In this document: positions 52,776 to 61,771 of the stretch, in pieces
Position numbering within the stretch: the stretch's first letter is position 1
Layout of the letters: each line of letters begins with the position of its first letter
Assembly (NCBI GenBank): GCA_963709775.1
Contig: CAVPXS010000013.1
Coordinates: forward strand, 62,001 to 126,000
Direction of reading: 5' to 3'
Length of the DNA: 64,000 nt
From: Salinimicrobium sp963709775
Lineage (GTDB): Bacteria > Bacteroidota > Bacteroidia > Flavobacteriales > Flavobacteriaceae
The notes under the pieces: model-generated
What the model saw: the letters and a program-made list of their open reading frames with translations, nothing else
What the model was told of the DNA's origin: nothing
Database searches by the model: none
Translations under genes and position numbers: made by a program

Positions 52776-53267
52776 ATGAAAAATATTAGATTTATACTGC
52801 TGTTAGCTTCCATAATGACAACTTTTTCGGCTTTTTCTCAGGAAAAAAATTCGGGTAAAAATGACACTTATTTTTCTGTGGGAGAGGAAGTTGAAGTCTC
52901 TAATATTCTTTCTGCTCACCACATGCAGGAACGCTATGAAAACCTGAAGCCGGGGGACACTTTAAACGTCACTTTTAGAGCAGATGTTGCTTCTGTTTGC
53001 AAGAACAAAGGTTGCTGGATGAAAGTCGCTCTGGAAGATGGAAATGAAGTGATGGTGAAATTTAAGGACTATGCTTTTTTTGTGCCTAAAGATATTGAAA
53101 ACAAGGAGGTTATTATGGAAGGAAAGGCTTATGTGACCGAAATGTCTGTGGAAGATCAACAGCATTATGCCGAAGATGCAGGTAAATCTGCAGGGGAGGT
53201 TAATTCCATTATTTCTCCGGCTGTTACCCTTTCCTTTCTGGCCGATGGCGTGAAGATCAAAAAATAG
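52776..53267 (+). CDS. Secreted DUF4920 protein
   Basis: A 163-residue exported protein (signal peptide MKNIRFILLLASIMTTFSAFSQ). The DUF4920 pattern is seen in DTLNVTFRADVASVCKNKGCWMKVALEDGNEVMVKFKDYAFFVPKD, with the VCxxKGCW cysteines that could bind a metal or form a disulfide. Function unknown. Cotranscribed with mnmD (3-bp gap). Confidence 0.82.
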   Translation: MKNIRFILLLASIMTTFSAFSQEKNSGKNDTYFSVGEEVEVSNILSAHHMQERYENLKPGDTLNVTFRADVASVCKNKGCWMKVALEDGNEVMVKFKDYAFFVPKDIENKEVIMEGKAYVTEMSVEDQQHYAEDAGKSAGEVNSIISPAVTLSFLADGVKIKK

Positions 53268-53270
53268 CTT

Positions 53271-53945
53271 TTGAAACGAGAAATTATCAAAACCGGGGAC
53301 GGTTCTGCCACCATTTTTATTCCCGAGTGGAATGAGCACTATCATTCTAAACATGGTGCCCTACAGGAGGCGTTGCATGTTTTTATCAAAACAGGATTTT
53401 ATCATTTTCTTGAAAAAAACAAACCCTCTCAGCTGTCAATTCTTGAGATTGGATTTGGCACGGGCCTAAATGCCCTTCTTACCTTTTTTGAAGCTGAAAG
53501 GAATAAGGTGAAAGTTAACTATACCGGCGTGGAAGCTTATCCGGTTTCTGCGGAAGAACTTTCGGCTTTGGATTATGCTGAAGTTGTTTCAGAAAATAAT
53601 GCTTCCGGAGTTTTTCAAAAATTACATGAGACCGACTGGGAGGAACGGAAGGAAATTTCGCCATTTTTCAGCCTTCAGAAGGAGAAGAAATTTTTCAGTG
53701 AGATTTCAGTAAGTGAAGAATTTGACCTCATATTCTTTGATGCATTTGGTCCCCGGGTACAACCGGAATTATGGAGCGAAGAGGTCTTTAAAAATATGTA
53801 CAGGACTTTAAAGCAAAATGGAGTTCTTGTAACCTATTCGGCCAAAGGTGATGTGAGGCGGGCGATGCAGGCTGCAGGCTTTGTCGTGGAAAGATTACCC
53901 GGGCCACCGGGAAAACGGGAAATGCTGCGGGCGACAAAGATTTAA
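53271..53945 (+). CDS. mnmD: tRNA 5-methylaminomethyl-2-thiouridine methyltransferase, MnmD
   Basis: A 224-residue SAM-dependent methyltransferase that finishes mnm5s2U at the wobble position of several tRNAs; it is the stand-alone counterpart of the MnmC methyltransferase domain. Motifs: LEIGFGTGLNALLTFFEAE (SAM binding), DLIFFDAFGPRVQPELWSEEVFK and TYSAKGDVRRAMQAAGFVVERLPGPPGKREMLRATK. The start is a TTG 3 bp after the DUF4920 stop, with no ATG nearby. Confidence 0.87.
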   Translation: MKREIIKTGDGSATIFIPEWNEHYHSKHGALQEALHVFIKTGFYHFLEKNKPSQLSILEIGFGTGLNALLTFFEAERNKVKVNYTGVEAYPVSAEELSALDYAEVVSENNASGVFQKLHETDWEERKEISPFFSLQKEKKFFSEISVSEEFDLIFFDAFGPRVQPELWSEEVFKNMYRTLKQNGVLVTYSAKGDVRRAMQAAGFVVERLPGPPGKREMLRATKI

Positions 53946-54009
53946 CCATGTTAAACCTTTGATAAACCGGCTCGTACTCCCGTTTATATCCATTAAATTA
54001 AAAATAAAA

Positions 54010-54927
54010 ATGCGTATTCTTATCACCGGAGCCACCGGCCTTGTAGGTTCCGAAATTACACGGCAATGCCATGAACAGGGAATAAATGTAAATTTCCTTA
54101 CCACAAGTAAAGGCAAGATTGAAAAAAGCGAAACTTACCGCGGGTACTACTGGAATCCTTCTTCGGGAGAGATCGATGTGAAATGCCTTGAAGGGGTTGG
54201 CGCTATTATTAACCTGGCAGGTGCCAGTGTTTTCCAACCCTGGACAGATTCGAACAAGAAAAAGATTCTTAATAGCCGGATAGAATCTCTAAATCTCCTG
54301 TACAAAACTCTAAAAGAAAATAGTCATGAGGTAGGACAATTGGTCTCGGCCAGTGCTATTGGGATCTATCCCAGCTCCAGAAGTAAGATGTATGAAGAAG
54401 ATGATAATTTGGTGGCAGACGATTTCCTGGGAGAGGTCTCTGAAAAATGGGAAGCTGCGGCCGACAAATTCGAAGATCTAAAGCTTCGGGTTGCAAAAGT
54501 GCGCATTGGGATCGTACTCTCGGCAGATGGCGGAGCATTACCGCAAATCATGAAACCGGTCAAATTTAATTTAGGAGCACCTCTGGGCTCCGGGAAGCAG
54601 TGGCAATCCTGGATACATATTCGGGATCTTGCACGGATCTTTCTTTATATTATTTCCAATGGTCTTACCGGAATTTATAATGGCGTAGCACCCAATCCTG
54701 CGACCAATGAGGAGCTCACAAAAGAAGTCGCGTATGCGCTTGATAAAAAACTCTGGCTTCCAAAAGTTCCCGGGCTGGCATTGAAAGCTGCAATGGGAGA
54801 AATGTCAAGTGTAGTGCTGGGAAGTCAACTGGTGAGCAGCGGAAAAATTCAGGATGAAGGTTTTGATTTTCATTTTGTTAACCTAAGACCTGCAATTCAG
54901 GATTTATTGAACAAAAAAACCGGCTGA
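54010..54927 (+). CDS. TIGR01777-family NAD(P)-dependent oxidoreductase
   Basis: A 305-residue SDR-like protein. ATG at 54010 places the Rossmann motif MRILITGATGLVGSEI at the N terminus; the longer frame would add 43 residues overlapping mnmD. Family marks include GVGAIINLAGASVFQPWTDSNKKKILNSRIESLNLLY, VSASAIGIYP, and LRVAKVRIGIVLSADGGALPQIMKPVKFNLGAPLGSGKQWQSWIHIRDLARI. It is related to YfcH; the substrate is unknown. Confidence 0.88.
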   Translation: MRILITGATGLVGSEITRQCHEQGINVNFLTTSKGKIEKSETYRGYYWNPSSGEIDVKCLEGVGAIINLAGASVFQPWTDSNKKKILNSRIESLNLLYKTLKENSHEVGQLVSASAIGIYPSSRSKMYEEDDNLVADDFLGEVSEKWEAAADKFEDLKLRVAKVRIGIVLSADGGALPQIMKPVKFNLGAPLGSGKQWQSWIHIRDLARIFLYIISNGLTGIYNGVAPNPATNEELTKEVAYALDKKLWLPKVPGLALKAAMGEMSSVVLGSQLVSSGKIQDEGFDFHFVNLRPAIQDLLNKKTG

Positions 54928-54944
54928 AAAAGAGCCGGTTTTTT
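54916..54944 (+). terminator. Terminator overlapping the end of the oxidoreductase gene
   Basis: A perfect 10-bp stem AAAACCGGCT/AGCCGGTTTT around a 7-base loop, ending in six T residues. The stop codon at 54927 lies in its loop. Confidence 0.85.
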
Positions 54945-54964
54945 GTCATTTTTGGAGAGAAGAA

Positions 54965-55645
54965 TTATTCAGTTCTTCTTGCGGTAACGTTAATAGTTAA
55001 CTCCATTTCATCACTAATGAATTTATCTCCCAGGTTATCAAATACAGATTTAGATCCATAATTCACTCCCCAGTCTGTCCTGTCAATGGTGAAAGTTTCA
55101 CTTTCAAGAGTGATGGTTTCTCCATCAAGATTTGAATTTACCGGGAACTGGATATTTTTAGTCTCTTCTTTAAGAGTAAGATTTCCCTGTAACATTTTCT
55201 GTCCATTCTCTTCGGTCACTCCCGTGATCTCGAAAGTGGCAGTTGGAAATTTATTTACATTAAAGAAGTCTGTTTCTTTTCCTTCAACGGTTCCTTTAAG
55301 GTGATTTTCCAGGCTTGTTTTATCATCCGGGTCTATCCCTTCGTCTGTCACATTAATAGAATTCATATCTATTACCACACGGCCGCTGGTGATCTCTTCC
55401 ATCGTAGCCATTAAAGTTCCATCCTGTATGTTGATGGTTCCCTGGTGTTCTCCGGTAGGCTTGGTACCTCTCCATTCAATGGTAGATTGAGTTGTATCAA
55501 TCTCATAGGTCATAGCCTCTTCACCGGCAACTGCCGCTTGCTGGGCCTCTCCCGGTTCAACTTTATTTTCTTTATCGTTCTTGCAGGCAACGCTTCCGAA
55601 GGTAATTCCTGCTACCAGTACAAAATTTAATACTCTTTTTTTCAT
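54965..55645 (-). CDS. YceI-family lipoprotein
   Basis: A 226-residue lipoprotein (MKKRVLNFVLVAGITFGSVACKND, Cys21) with a YceI-like lipocalin-fold domain: YEIDTTQSTIEWRGTKPTGEHQGTINIQDGTL, the long FFNVNKFPTATFEITGV motif, and FTIDRTDWGVNYGS near the end. YceI proteins bind isoprenoid-type lipids in the envelope. It is transcribed convergently to the oxidoreductase gene. Confidence 0.88.
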   Translation of the reverse strand: MKKRVLNFVLVAGITFGSVACKNDKENKVEPGEAQQAAVAGEEAMTYEIDTTQSTIEWRGTKPTGEHQGTINIQDGTLMATMEEITSGRVVIDMNSINVTDEGIDPDDKTSLENHLKGTVEGKETDFFNVNKFPTATFEITGVTEENGQKMLQGNLTLKEETKNIQFPVNSNLDGETITLESETFTIDRTDWGVNYGSKSVFDNLGDKFISDEMELTINVTARRTE

Positions 55646-55750
55646 TGTTGTTCAAGTTTAATTAAGCTGGCAAAATTAAAATTTTAACAGTCGCTTTTTC
55701 CCAATAGAATACTAAAAGTTTCCCGTGACATTTTGGCATTTCAGTTTTCT

Positions 55751-55766
55751 TGGCAGTACTTTTGCC
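55751..55766 (+). promoter_or_regulatory. Possible sigma-54-type or Bacteroidetes promoter for grpE-dnaJ
   Basis: TGGCAG-N5-TTGCC has the GG and GC doublets with exactly 10 bases between them, as in sigma-54 -24/-12 promoters, and would place the start site about 20 bp before the grpE ATG. The same DNA also gives TTTG (55761-55764) and a TAAAATTTG (55782-55790) that nearly fits the Bacteroidetes vegetative consensus. The two readings cannot be separated here. No CIRCE element is seen. Confidence 0.35.
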
Positions 55767-55796
55767 AACTGTCTCACAGAATAAAATTTGTATCAC

Positions 55797-56390
55797 ATGA
55801 GCGATAAAGAACATAACTACGAGAATAACTCAGAAGAAGAAAGTATAAAAGATCAGGTAGAGGAAATACTTGATGACGCAATAGAAGAAGCCGAAAGTAA
55901 GGAGAACAACGAGGGGGACACTGCGCAGGAAGAGACTACTTCAGAAAAAGAGCAACTTAAAGCCGACCTGGAGAAGGAAAAAGATAAGTTCCTGCGATTA
56001 TTCGCCGAGTTTGAAAATTACAAGCGCCGTACCAGCAAGGAGCGAATAGAGATGTTCAAAACTGCCAGCCAGGACGTCATTGTGGCAATGTTGCCTGTGC
56101 TTGATGATTTTGATCGCGCCATTAATGAGATCAATAAAGCTAAAGACAAGGAATTGTTGAAAGGTGTTGAACTCATTAGCAATAAATTCAGGGAAACATT
56201 GCGTTCAAAGGGATTGGAACAAATGACAGTAAAAGAAGGAGATACCTTTGATCCCGAGATCCATGAAGCAATTACACAGATCCCTGCACCAAAAGACAAA
56301 TTAAAAGGCAAGGTTGTTGACGTAGTGGAGAGAGGTTATAAACTAGGTGACCGCATCATACGTTATCCAAAGGTGGTGACCGGCAAGTAA
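55797..56390 (+). CDS. grpE: Nucleotide exchange factor GrpE
   Basis: A 197-residue protein that promotes ADP release from DnaK. ATG at 55797 is preferred over an in-frame TTG 9 bp upstream. A long acidic N-terminal coiled coil leads into FAEFENYKRRTSKERIEMFKTASQDVIVAMLPVLDDFDRAI and the beta domain with VKEGDTFDPEIHEAITQIPAPKDKLKGKVVDVVERGYKLGDRIIRYPKVVTG. It is 28 bp upstream of dnaJ and cotranscribed with it. Confidence 0.95.
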   Translation: MSDKEHNYENNSEEESIKDQVEEILDDAIEEAESKENNEGDTAQEETTSEKEQLKADLEKEKDKFLRLFAEFENYKRRTSKERIEMFKTASQDVIVAMLPVLDDFDRAINEINKAKDKELLKGVELISNKFRETLRSKGLEQMTVKEGDTFDPEIHEAITQIPAPKDKLKGKVVDVVERGYKLGDRIIRYPKVVTGK

Positions 56391-56418
56391 CTTTTAATTT
56401 GAGAATTTTAAAGATATC

Positions 56419-57546
56419 ATGAAACAGGATTATTACGAAATATTAGGAATTAGCAAGAATGCGACCACAGCCGAAATTAAAAAGGCGTACCGCAAGAAAG
56501 CCATAGAATATCACCCCGATAAGAATCCGGGAGACACCAAGGCAGAAGAGCTGTTTAAAAAGGCTGCCGAGGCTTATGAAGTTCTAAGCAATGAAGACAA
56601 GCGGGCGAGATATGACCGTTTTGGTCACCAGGCTTTCGAGAATGGCGGCTTTGGCGGCGGTGGCGGAATGAACATGGATGATATTTTTAGCCAGTTTGGA
56701 GATATTTTTGGCGGTGCCTTTGGCGGCGGCGGAGGATTTTCGGGCTTTGGCGGCGGCTTTGGAGGCGGCGGCCAGCGTAGGGTTAAAGGTAGTAACCTGA
56801 GAATTCGTGTAGCTCTTACCCTGGAAGAAATAGCCAATGGAACAGAGAAGAAAATAAAAGTTAAGCGCAAAGTACAGGCGCCGGGAACGACCTATAAGAC
56901 CTGTTCAACCTGTAATGGTACAGGACAGGTTACCAGAGTTACAAATACCATTTTAGGACGTATGCAAACTGCTACTCCATGTACCACATGTGGTGGAAGC
57001 GGACAGATGATAGATCAACGTCCTGCCGATGCCGATGCACAAGGTCTTGTAGTAAATGAGGAGACTGTTGCAATTAAAATTCCTGCGGGGGTAGTTGAAG
57101 GAATGCAGCTTAAAGTTTCTGGAAAAGGAAATGAAGCGCCCGGTAACGGAGTTCCGGGAGACCTGCTGGTCGCTATAGAGGAAAAGGAACATCCTGTCCT
57201 GCAACGGGAAGGAGACAACCTGCACTATGACCTTTACATAAGCCTTTCTGAAGCTGTATTAGGAACCTCCAGAGAGATAGATACAGTATCTGGCAAGGTG
57301 CGTATAAAGATTGATGAAGGAGTACAATCTGGTAAGATCTTGCGCCTTCGTGGCAAAGGTATTCCAAACATTAATGGCTACGGAAGAGGAGATCTTTTGG
57401 TACACGTAAATGTATGGACGCCAAAAACTTTGAACAGGGAACAACGTGATTTCTTTGAGCGTATGGCCAGTGATGAACACTTCCAGCCGAAACCGGAAAA
57501 ATCGGATAAATCATTTTTTGAAAAAGTTAAAGATATGTTTACATAA
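56419..57546 (+). CDS. dnaJ: Chaperone DnaJ
   Basis: A 375-residue DnaJ: J domain with HPD at residues 32-34 (YHPDKNPGD), a Gly/Phe-rich linker (about 75-120), a zinc-binding region, then C-terminal substrate-binding domains (PAGVVEGMQLKVSGKGNEAPGN..., VHVNVWTPKTLN). Only two CxxCxGxG motifs are present (CSTCNGTG and CTTCGGSG) instead of the four of E. coli DnaJ; I believe this is usual for flavobacterial DnaJ. A terminator at 57634 follows. Confidence 0.95.
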   Translation: MKQDYYEILGISKNATTAEIKKAYRKKAIEYHPDKNPGDTKAEELFKKAAEAYEVLSNEDKRARYDRFGHQAFENGGFGGGGGMNMDDIFSQFGDIFGGAFGGGGGFSGFGGGFGGGGQRRVKGSNLRIRVALTLEEIANGTEKKIKVKRKVQAPGTTYKTCSTCNGTGQVTRVTNTILGRMQTATPCTTCGGSGQMIDQRPADADAQGLVVNEETVAIKIPAGVVEGMQLKVSGKGNEAPGNGVPGDLLVAIEEKEHPVLQREGDNLHYDLYISLSEAVLGTSREIDTVSGKVRIKIDEGVQSGKILRLRGKGIPNINGYGRGDLLVHVNVWTPKTLNREQRDFFERMASDEHFQPKPEKSDKSFFEKVKDMFT

Positions 57547-57633
57547 TTTTTATTTGTTAAAAATTTTTGCATATATTTGAGCATCACTAATTCAGGTTAG
57601 TGGTAAATTTTTCTTTTTCATAGCAATTTTTTT

Positions 57634-57664
57634 CCCATCCTTAAGTAATTAAGGGTGGGTTTTG
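57634..57664 (+). terminator. Terminator of grpE-dnaJ
   Basis: An 11-bp stem (CCCATCCTTAA with TTAAGGGTGGG, one G-U pair), a 4-base loop and a T-rich tail, 88 bp after the dnaJ stop. Confidence 0.75.
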
Positions 57665-57765
57665 CTTTTAAGGGAATAAGGTTTTGACAGCCTGCAGGAT
57701 TCTTAAATTCTTCCCAATGCCGTCATGGCTTTTTTTAAAACTATATCTTTATACAAACAACCTTT

Positions 57766-58696
57766 ATGGATCACCTCCTGGTAGCAGAAAATGTTTCAAA
57801 ACAATTTGGTGAATTTACTGCACTTAATAATGTCTCTCTGGAGATCCCAAGAGGTAGTATTTTTGGTCTTTTAGGACCTAATGGAGCCGGAAAAACTACC
57901 TTTTTAAGGATCATTAACCAAATAACCCTACCCGACAAAGGAGGAATAATGCTTGATGGTCATGCTCTGCGCCCCGATGATATACGACACATTGGTTACC
58001 TGCCCGAAGAGCGGGGGCTTTATAAATCCATGAAAGTAGGGGAGCAGGCTTTGTATTTGGCACAATTAAAAGGATTGTCCAAAGCTGAAGCCAAGGAAAG
58101 GCTTAAATACTGGTTTGAGCGCCTTGCAAATAGAGGACTGGTGGGGAAAAAAGATCCAGGAGCTATCAAAGGGAATGGCTCAAAAAGTGCAATTTGTGGT
58201 AACCGTATTACACCGCCCCAAATTATTGATCTTTGATGAGCCTTTTAGCGGTTTTGATCCGGTCAATGCCAATCTTATCAAGGATGAGATCCTCCAACTT
58301 CGGAAGGAAGGGGCGACAATACTTTTTTCTACCCACCGCATGGAAAGTGTGGAAGAAATGTGTGATTACATGGCTTTGATCCACCGCGGAAATAAATTGC
58401 TCGATGGAGAAGTGAATGAAATAAAGCGCCGTTACAAATCCAATACCTATGAAGTGGGATTGATGGCTGCGAATCCTGAAGGTCTTCGGAAGGAACTGGA
58501 GGAGAGATTCCGTATTTCCGATACCGAGTTTAAGAGCATTAATGACGACCTGAAACTACAGATACAGATAGGAGAAAAATCCTCTCCCAATGATCTGCTT
58601 ACTTTCCTAACCTCCCGGGCAGAGGTGAACCATTTCGTGGAGGTGATCCCTTCTGTAAATGATATTTTCATTAAAACCGTGACCACCAATGCGTAA
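57766..58696 (+). pseudogene. ABC transporter ATP-binding protein (NatA-like), one +1 frameshift
   Basis: Two frames join into a 309-residue ATPase. The first has Walker A (GLLGPNGAGKTTFLRII) and the Q-loop region; the second has the signature SKGMAQKVQF, Walker B (LLIFDEPFSGFDP) and the H-loop (FSTHRMES). The break is at CGCCTTGCAA (58121-58128): dropping one T gives the expected RLQIEDWWGKKIQELSKG. It forms an ABC-2-type exporter with the permease gene, whose start overlaps its end by 8 bp. Likely sequencing error or a very recent mutation. Confidence 0.85.
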
Positions 58697-59981
58697 CCTG
58701 AAGCTTATAATTAAGAGGGAATACCTGGCAAGGGTGAAAAATAAAGCCTTTGTTGTAATGACATTTTTGAGCCCTCTTATCCTGGTGGGGATGATCGTGC
58801 TCATCGCTTATCTCGTCAATCTTAATTCTAACGAACAGCGGGTTGTAGCCATCAATGATGAAAGCGAACAGTTCGTAGGAGATTTTAATGATTCTGAAGA
58901 TGTCAGGTTTATTGATCTTTCCAGTATCGATCTTGAAGCAGCTAAAACCATTGTTAAAGAGCAGGAATATTTTGGGCTGCTGTACATTCCGAAGTTTCAG
59001 AACAACACAATTCCCGATATTCAATTCTTCGCCAAGGAAGCCCCTGCTTTTGGGTTTCTTTCTCAGGTGGAGAAGACTATAGGAGACAAACTTACTAATC
59101 AGCAGCTGCTGGCTCGCGGAATAGACGTGAATTTAATTGAAGCTTCCCAAACAAAAGTGGATATAGGGATCCAGAATTTTTCGGGAGAAAAAACCTCCAA
59201 GATGTCTACTTATGTAAAGATGATCTTTGGCGGGGCAGCCGGTTACCTATTGATGATGTTCATAATCATCTACGGAAATATGGTGATGCGGAGTGTGATC
59301 GAGGAAAAAACGAACAGGATCATTGAGATCATAATTTCTTCGGTAAAACCCATTCATCTTATGCTTGGAAAAATACTGGGCACCTCCCTTGCGGGAATTA
59401 CCCAGTTTATAATTTGGGTGATCCTGGGAGGAGTAATGTTAAGTCTGGTGTCAATTATTGCGGGGGTTGATATAGGAGAGGTTCATGGCCCACAGCAGCA
59501 GGCAATGGAGCAGATATCCGACAATGAACTCCAGCAGCTGGTAATTGATATAGCCAAATTACCTATGCTGTTATTGCTTGTAAGCTTCTTGATCTATTTT
59601 ATTGGAGGATATTTTCTTTACAGCGCAATTTATGCGGCTATTGGCGCAGCTGTCGATAATGAGACCGATACGCAGCAATTCATGCTTCCGGTTATACTTC
59701 CGCTCATGCTGGGCATCTACGTTGGCTTTTTTGCGGTGATCGAAAATCCGCATGGGGTGGTTTCAACCGTGTTCTCCATGGTGCCACTTACGTCACCCAT
59801 AGTCATGCTCATGAGGATTCCTTTTGGAGTGGCGTGGTGGGAGCTGGCGCTTTCTATTGGGATACTCATTCTTACAATTGCGGGAGTGGTATGGATAGCA
59901 GCTAAAATTTACAGAGTCGGGATTCTTATGTATGGGAAAAAACCTGGATACAAGGATCTGTACAAGTGGCTCAAATATTAA
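58689..59981 (+). CDS. ABC-2 type permease (NatB/YhaP-like)
   Basis: A 430-residue inner-membrane protein: helix 1 (VVMTFLSPLILVGMIVLIAYLV), a large extracytoplasmic domain (about 45-175), then five to six helices including YLLMMFIIIYGNMVMRSVIEEKTNRIIEIIISSVKPIHLMLGKILG. It belongs with the preceding ATPase to an exporter of the Na+-export/ABC-2 type; the substrate is unknown. Confidence 0.88.
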   Translation: MRNLKLIIKREYLARVKNKAFVVMTFLSPLILVGMIVLIAYLVNLNSNEQRVVAINDESEQFVGDFNDSEDVRFIDLSSIDLEAAKTIVKEQEYFGLLYIPKFQNNTIPDIQFFAKEAPAFGFLSQVEKTIGDKLTNQQLLARGIDVNLIEASQTKVDIGIQNFSGEKTSKMSTYVKMIFGGAAGYLLMMFIIIYGNMVMRSVIEEKTNRIIEIIISSVKPIHLMLGKILGTSLAGITQFIIWVILGGVMLSLVSIIAGVDIGEVHGPQQQAMEQISDNELQQLVIDIAKLPMLLLLVSFLIYFIGGYFLYSAIYAAIGAAVDNETDTQQFMLPVILPLMLGIYVGFFAVIENPHGVVSTVFSMVPLTSPIVMLMRIPFGVAWWELALSIGILILTIAGVVWIAAKIYRVGILMYGKKPGYKDLYKWLKY

Positions 59982-60178
59982 GATTTTTTTGAGAGGGTTC
60001 CCAAAAGAGGTTGTGTTACTTTACAAGACCAACTATTCAAACATTGAAAAAACTTAGTATATTACCTGTATACCGGCCGTACACTCATGAATGACATCAG
60101 GCTTCGGAACGAAAAAAATGATGTTTAAAGAAAACACTTTATATGGCCGAAGCGGAATAAAATTTAAAATTTAAAAGC

Positions 60179-61342
60179 ATGCCAAAAATACTGTTGATCG
60201 AAGACGAAGCAGCCATTAGAAGAGTACTTATTAAGATCCTTACCGAAGAAAATTCTTCTTATGAGGTGGAGGAAGCTGCCGACGGACTTGAGGGAATCGA
60301 AAAAATAAAGGACCAGGAATACGATCTTATTCTGTGCGATATCAAAATGCCGAAGATGGATGGAGTAGAGGTGCTCGAAGCGGTAAAGAAGATCAAACCG
60401 GAAATCCCGATCGTGATGATCTCCGGCCACGGCGATCTCGACACAGCAGTGAACACAATGCGCATGGGGGCTTTTGATTATATCTCCAAACCCCCCGATC
60501 TCAACAGGCTTTTGAATACAGTTCGTAATGCCCTCGACCGCAAGGAACTGATGGTTGAAAATACCCGACTCAAGAAGAAGGTGGGTAAGAACTTCGAAAT
60601 GATCGGGGAATCTGAAGCGATTACAAAGATCAAAGACATTATTGAAAAAGTTGCTCCTACAGATGCAAGGGTGCTTATAACAGGTCCTAACGGAACCGGA
60701 AAAGAGCTGGTCGCACATTGGTTGCACCAAAAAAGTGACCGTTCTGCCGGGCCTATGATTGAAGTAAACTGTGCAGCAATCCCTTCAGAATTAATAGAAA
60801 GTGAACTTTTTGGACATGTAAAAGGAGCTTTTACTTCGGCCAACAAAGACAGAGCGGGAAAATTTGAAGCTGCCAATGGAGGTACTATCTTTCTTGATGA
60901 GGTTGGGGATATGAGCCTTTCTGCACAGGCGAAGGTGTTACGGGCCCTGCAGGAGAGTAAAATATCCAGGGTTGGTAGTGATAAAGATATTAAAGTTAAC
61001 GTACGTGTAATTGCCGCAACCAACAAGGATCTCAAAAAAGAGATTGATGAGAATCATTTTCGGGAAGATCTCTACCACAGGCTTGCTGTTATACTTATCA
61101 GAGTACCCGCTCTCAATGAACGTAGAGACGACATCCCGTTGCTGGTGAATTTCTTTGCCGATAAGATCACAGAGGAACAGGGAGTTAATAAGAAAACTTT
61201 TACCGAAGATGCACTTAACCTCCTAAAGGAATACAACTGGACAGGAAACATACGGGAACTGCGAAATGTCGTGGAACGTTTGATCATCCTCGGCGGACAG
61301 GAAGTAAGCGAGGAGGATGTAAGGTTATTTGCGAGTAAATAA
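60179..61342 (+). CDS. Sigma-54-type AAA+ response regulator lacking an HTH, GAFTSA variant
   Basis: A 387-residue protein: receiver domain (Asp54 in LILCDIKMPKMDG, Ser82, Lys104), a linker, and a sigma-54-activator AAA+ domain. Walker A reads GPNGTGKE (167-174), Walker B GGTIFLDEVGDM, and the sigma-54 contact loop is GAFTSA (214-219) where the family has GAFTGA. The protein ends soon after NIRELRNVVERLIILGG, so the Fis-type HTH DNA-binding domain is absent. It may activate RNA polymerase-sigma-54 from solution or act in another way (inference). Confidence 0.88.
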   Translation: MPKILLIEDEAAIRRVLIKILTEENSSYEVEEAADGLEGIEKIKDQEYDLILCDIKMPKMDGVEVLEAVKKIKPEIPIVMISGHGDLDTAVNTMRMGAFDYISKPPDLNRLLNTVRNALDRKELMVENTRLKKKVGKNFEMIGESEAITKIKDIIEKVAPTDARVLITGPNGTGKELVAHWLHQKSDRSAGPMIEVNCAAIPSELIESELFGHVKGAFTSANKDRAGKFEAANGGTIFLDEVGDMSLSAQAKVLRALQESKISRVGSDKDIKVNVRVIAATNKDLKKEIDENHFREDLYHRLAVILIRVPALNERRDDIPLLVNFFADKITEEQGVNKKTFTEDALNLLKEYNWTGNIRELRNVVERLIILGGQEVSEEDVRLFASK

Positions 61343-61391
61343 GAAGTTAGATTTTAGAAGTTAGAAGTACGAAGTTCCGAACTCGGGTCCC

Positions 61392-61602
61392 GGCACGGAT
61401 TGCAAATCCGCGCCAGCTGATCTTTATACCGTCTTTGCGAACTACTGGAAGGAAGCGCGGCAATCTCACAGTAGTTGAGTAAGAATTTCTTTTTGAACTG
61501 CGCCATCTTTAACTCAAAACTTTCTCGGTAATCGTCCCCTCCTTCGGAGGGGTGTCCGCAGGACGGGGTGGGGAATTGTCTGTCGCCCCTCTGGTCTCTC
61601 TT
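61392..61602. repeat. Long direct repeat, copy 1
   Basis: A 211-bp segment repeated with a few differences at 61772-61983. It contains GGCACGGATTGCAAATCCG, an AACTACTG...CAGTAGTT hairpin around GGAAGGAAGCGCGGCAATCT, and the CCCCTCCTTCGGAGGGG palindrome. It is not coding. The surrounding 61343-62226 holds no gene. Confidence 0.9.
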
Positions 61603-61771
61603 TTCCTCTAGCGAGTCCAGCCCTGCCAAATTTTTCATCAACTGAAGAGATAACTGATTTTAGTTGCGAGGCTTATAATTCATAACAGACCTGCCAAAGT
61701 TTTCATCAAACGGCGTAGTCTCGTACTTCTGTTGCAACACTATTTTCAAAAGGAGGATTTCAGGACTTCTT

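Noticed and set aside
53881..54009. N-terminal extension of the TIGR01777 oxidoreductase
   Set aside because: The extension is encoded in another frame of the mnmD 3' end; the ATG at 54010 begins exactly at the Rossmann motif.
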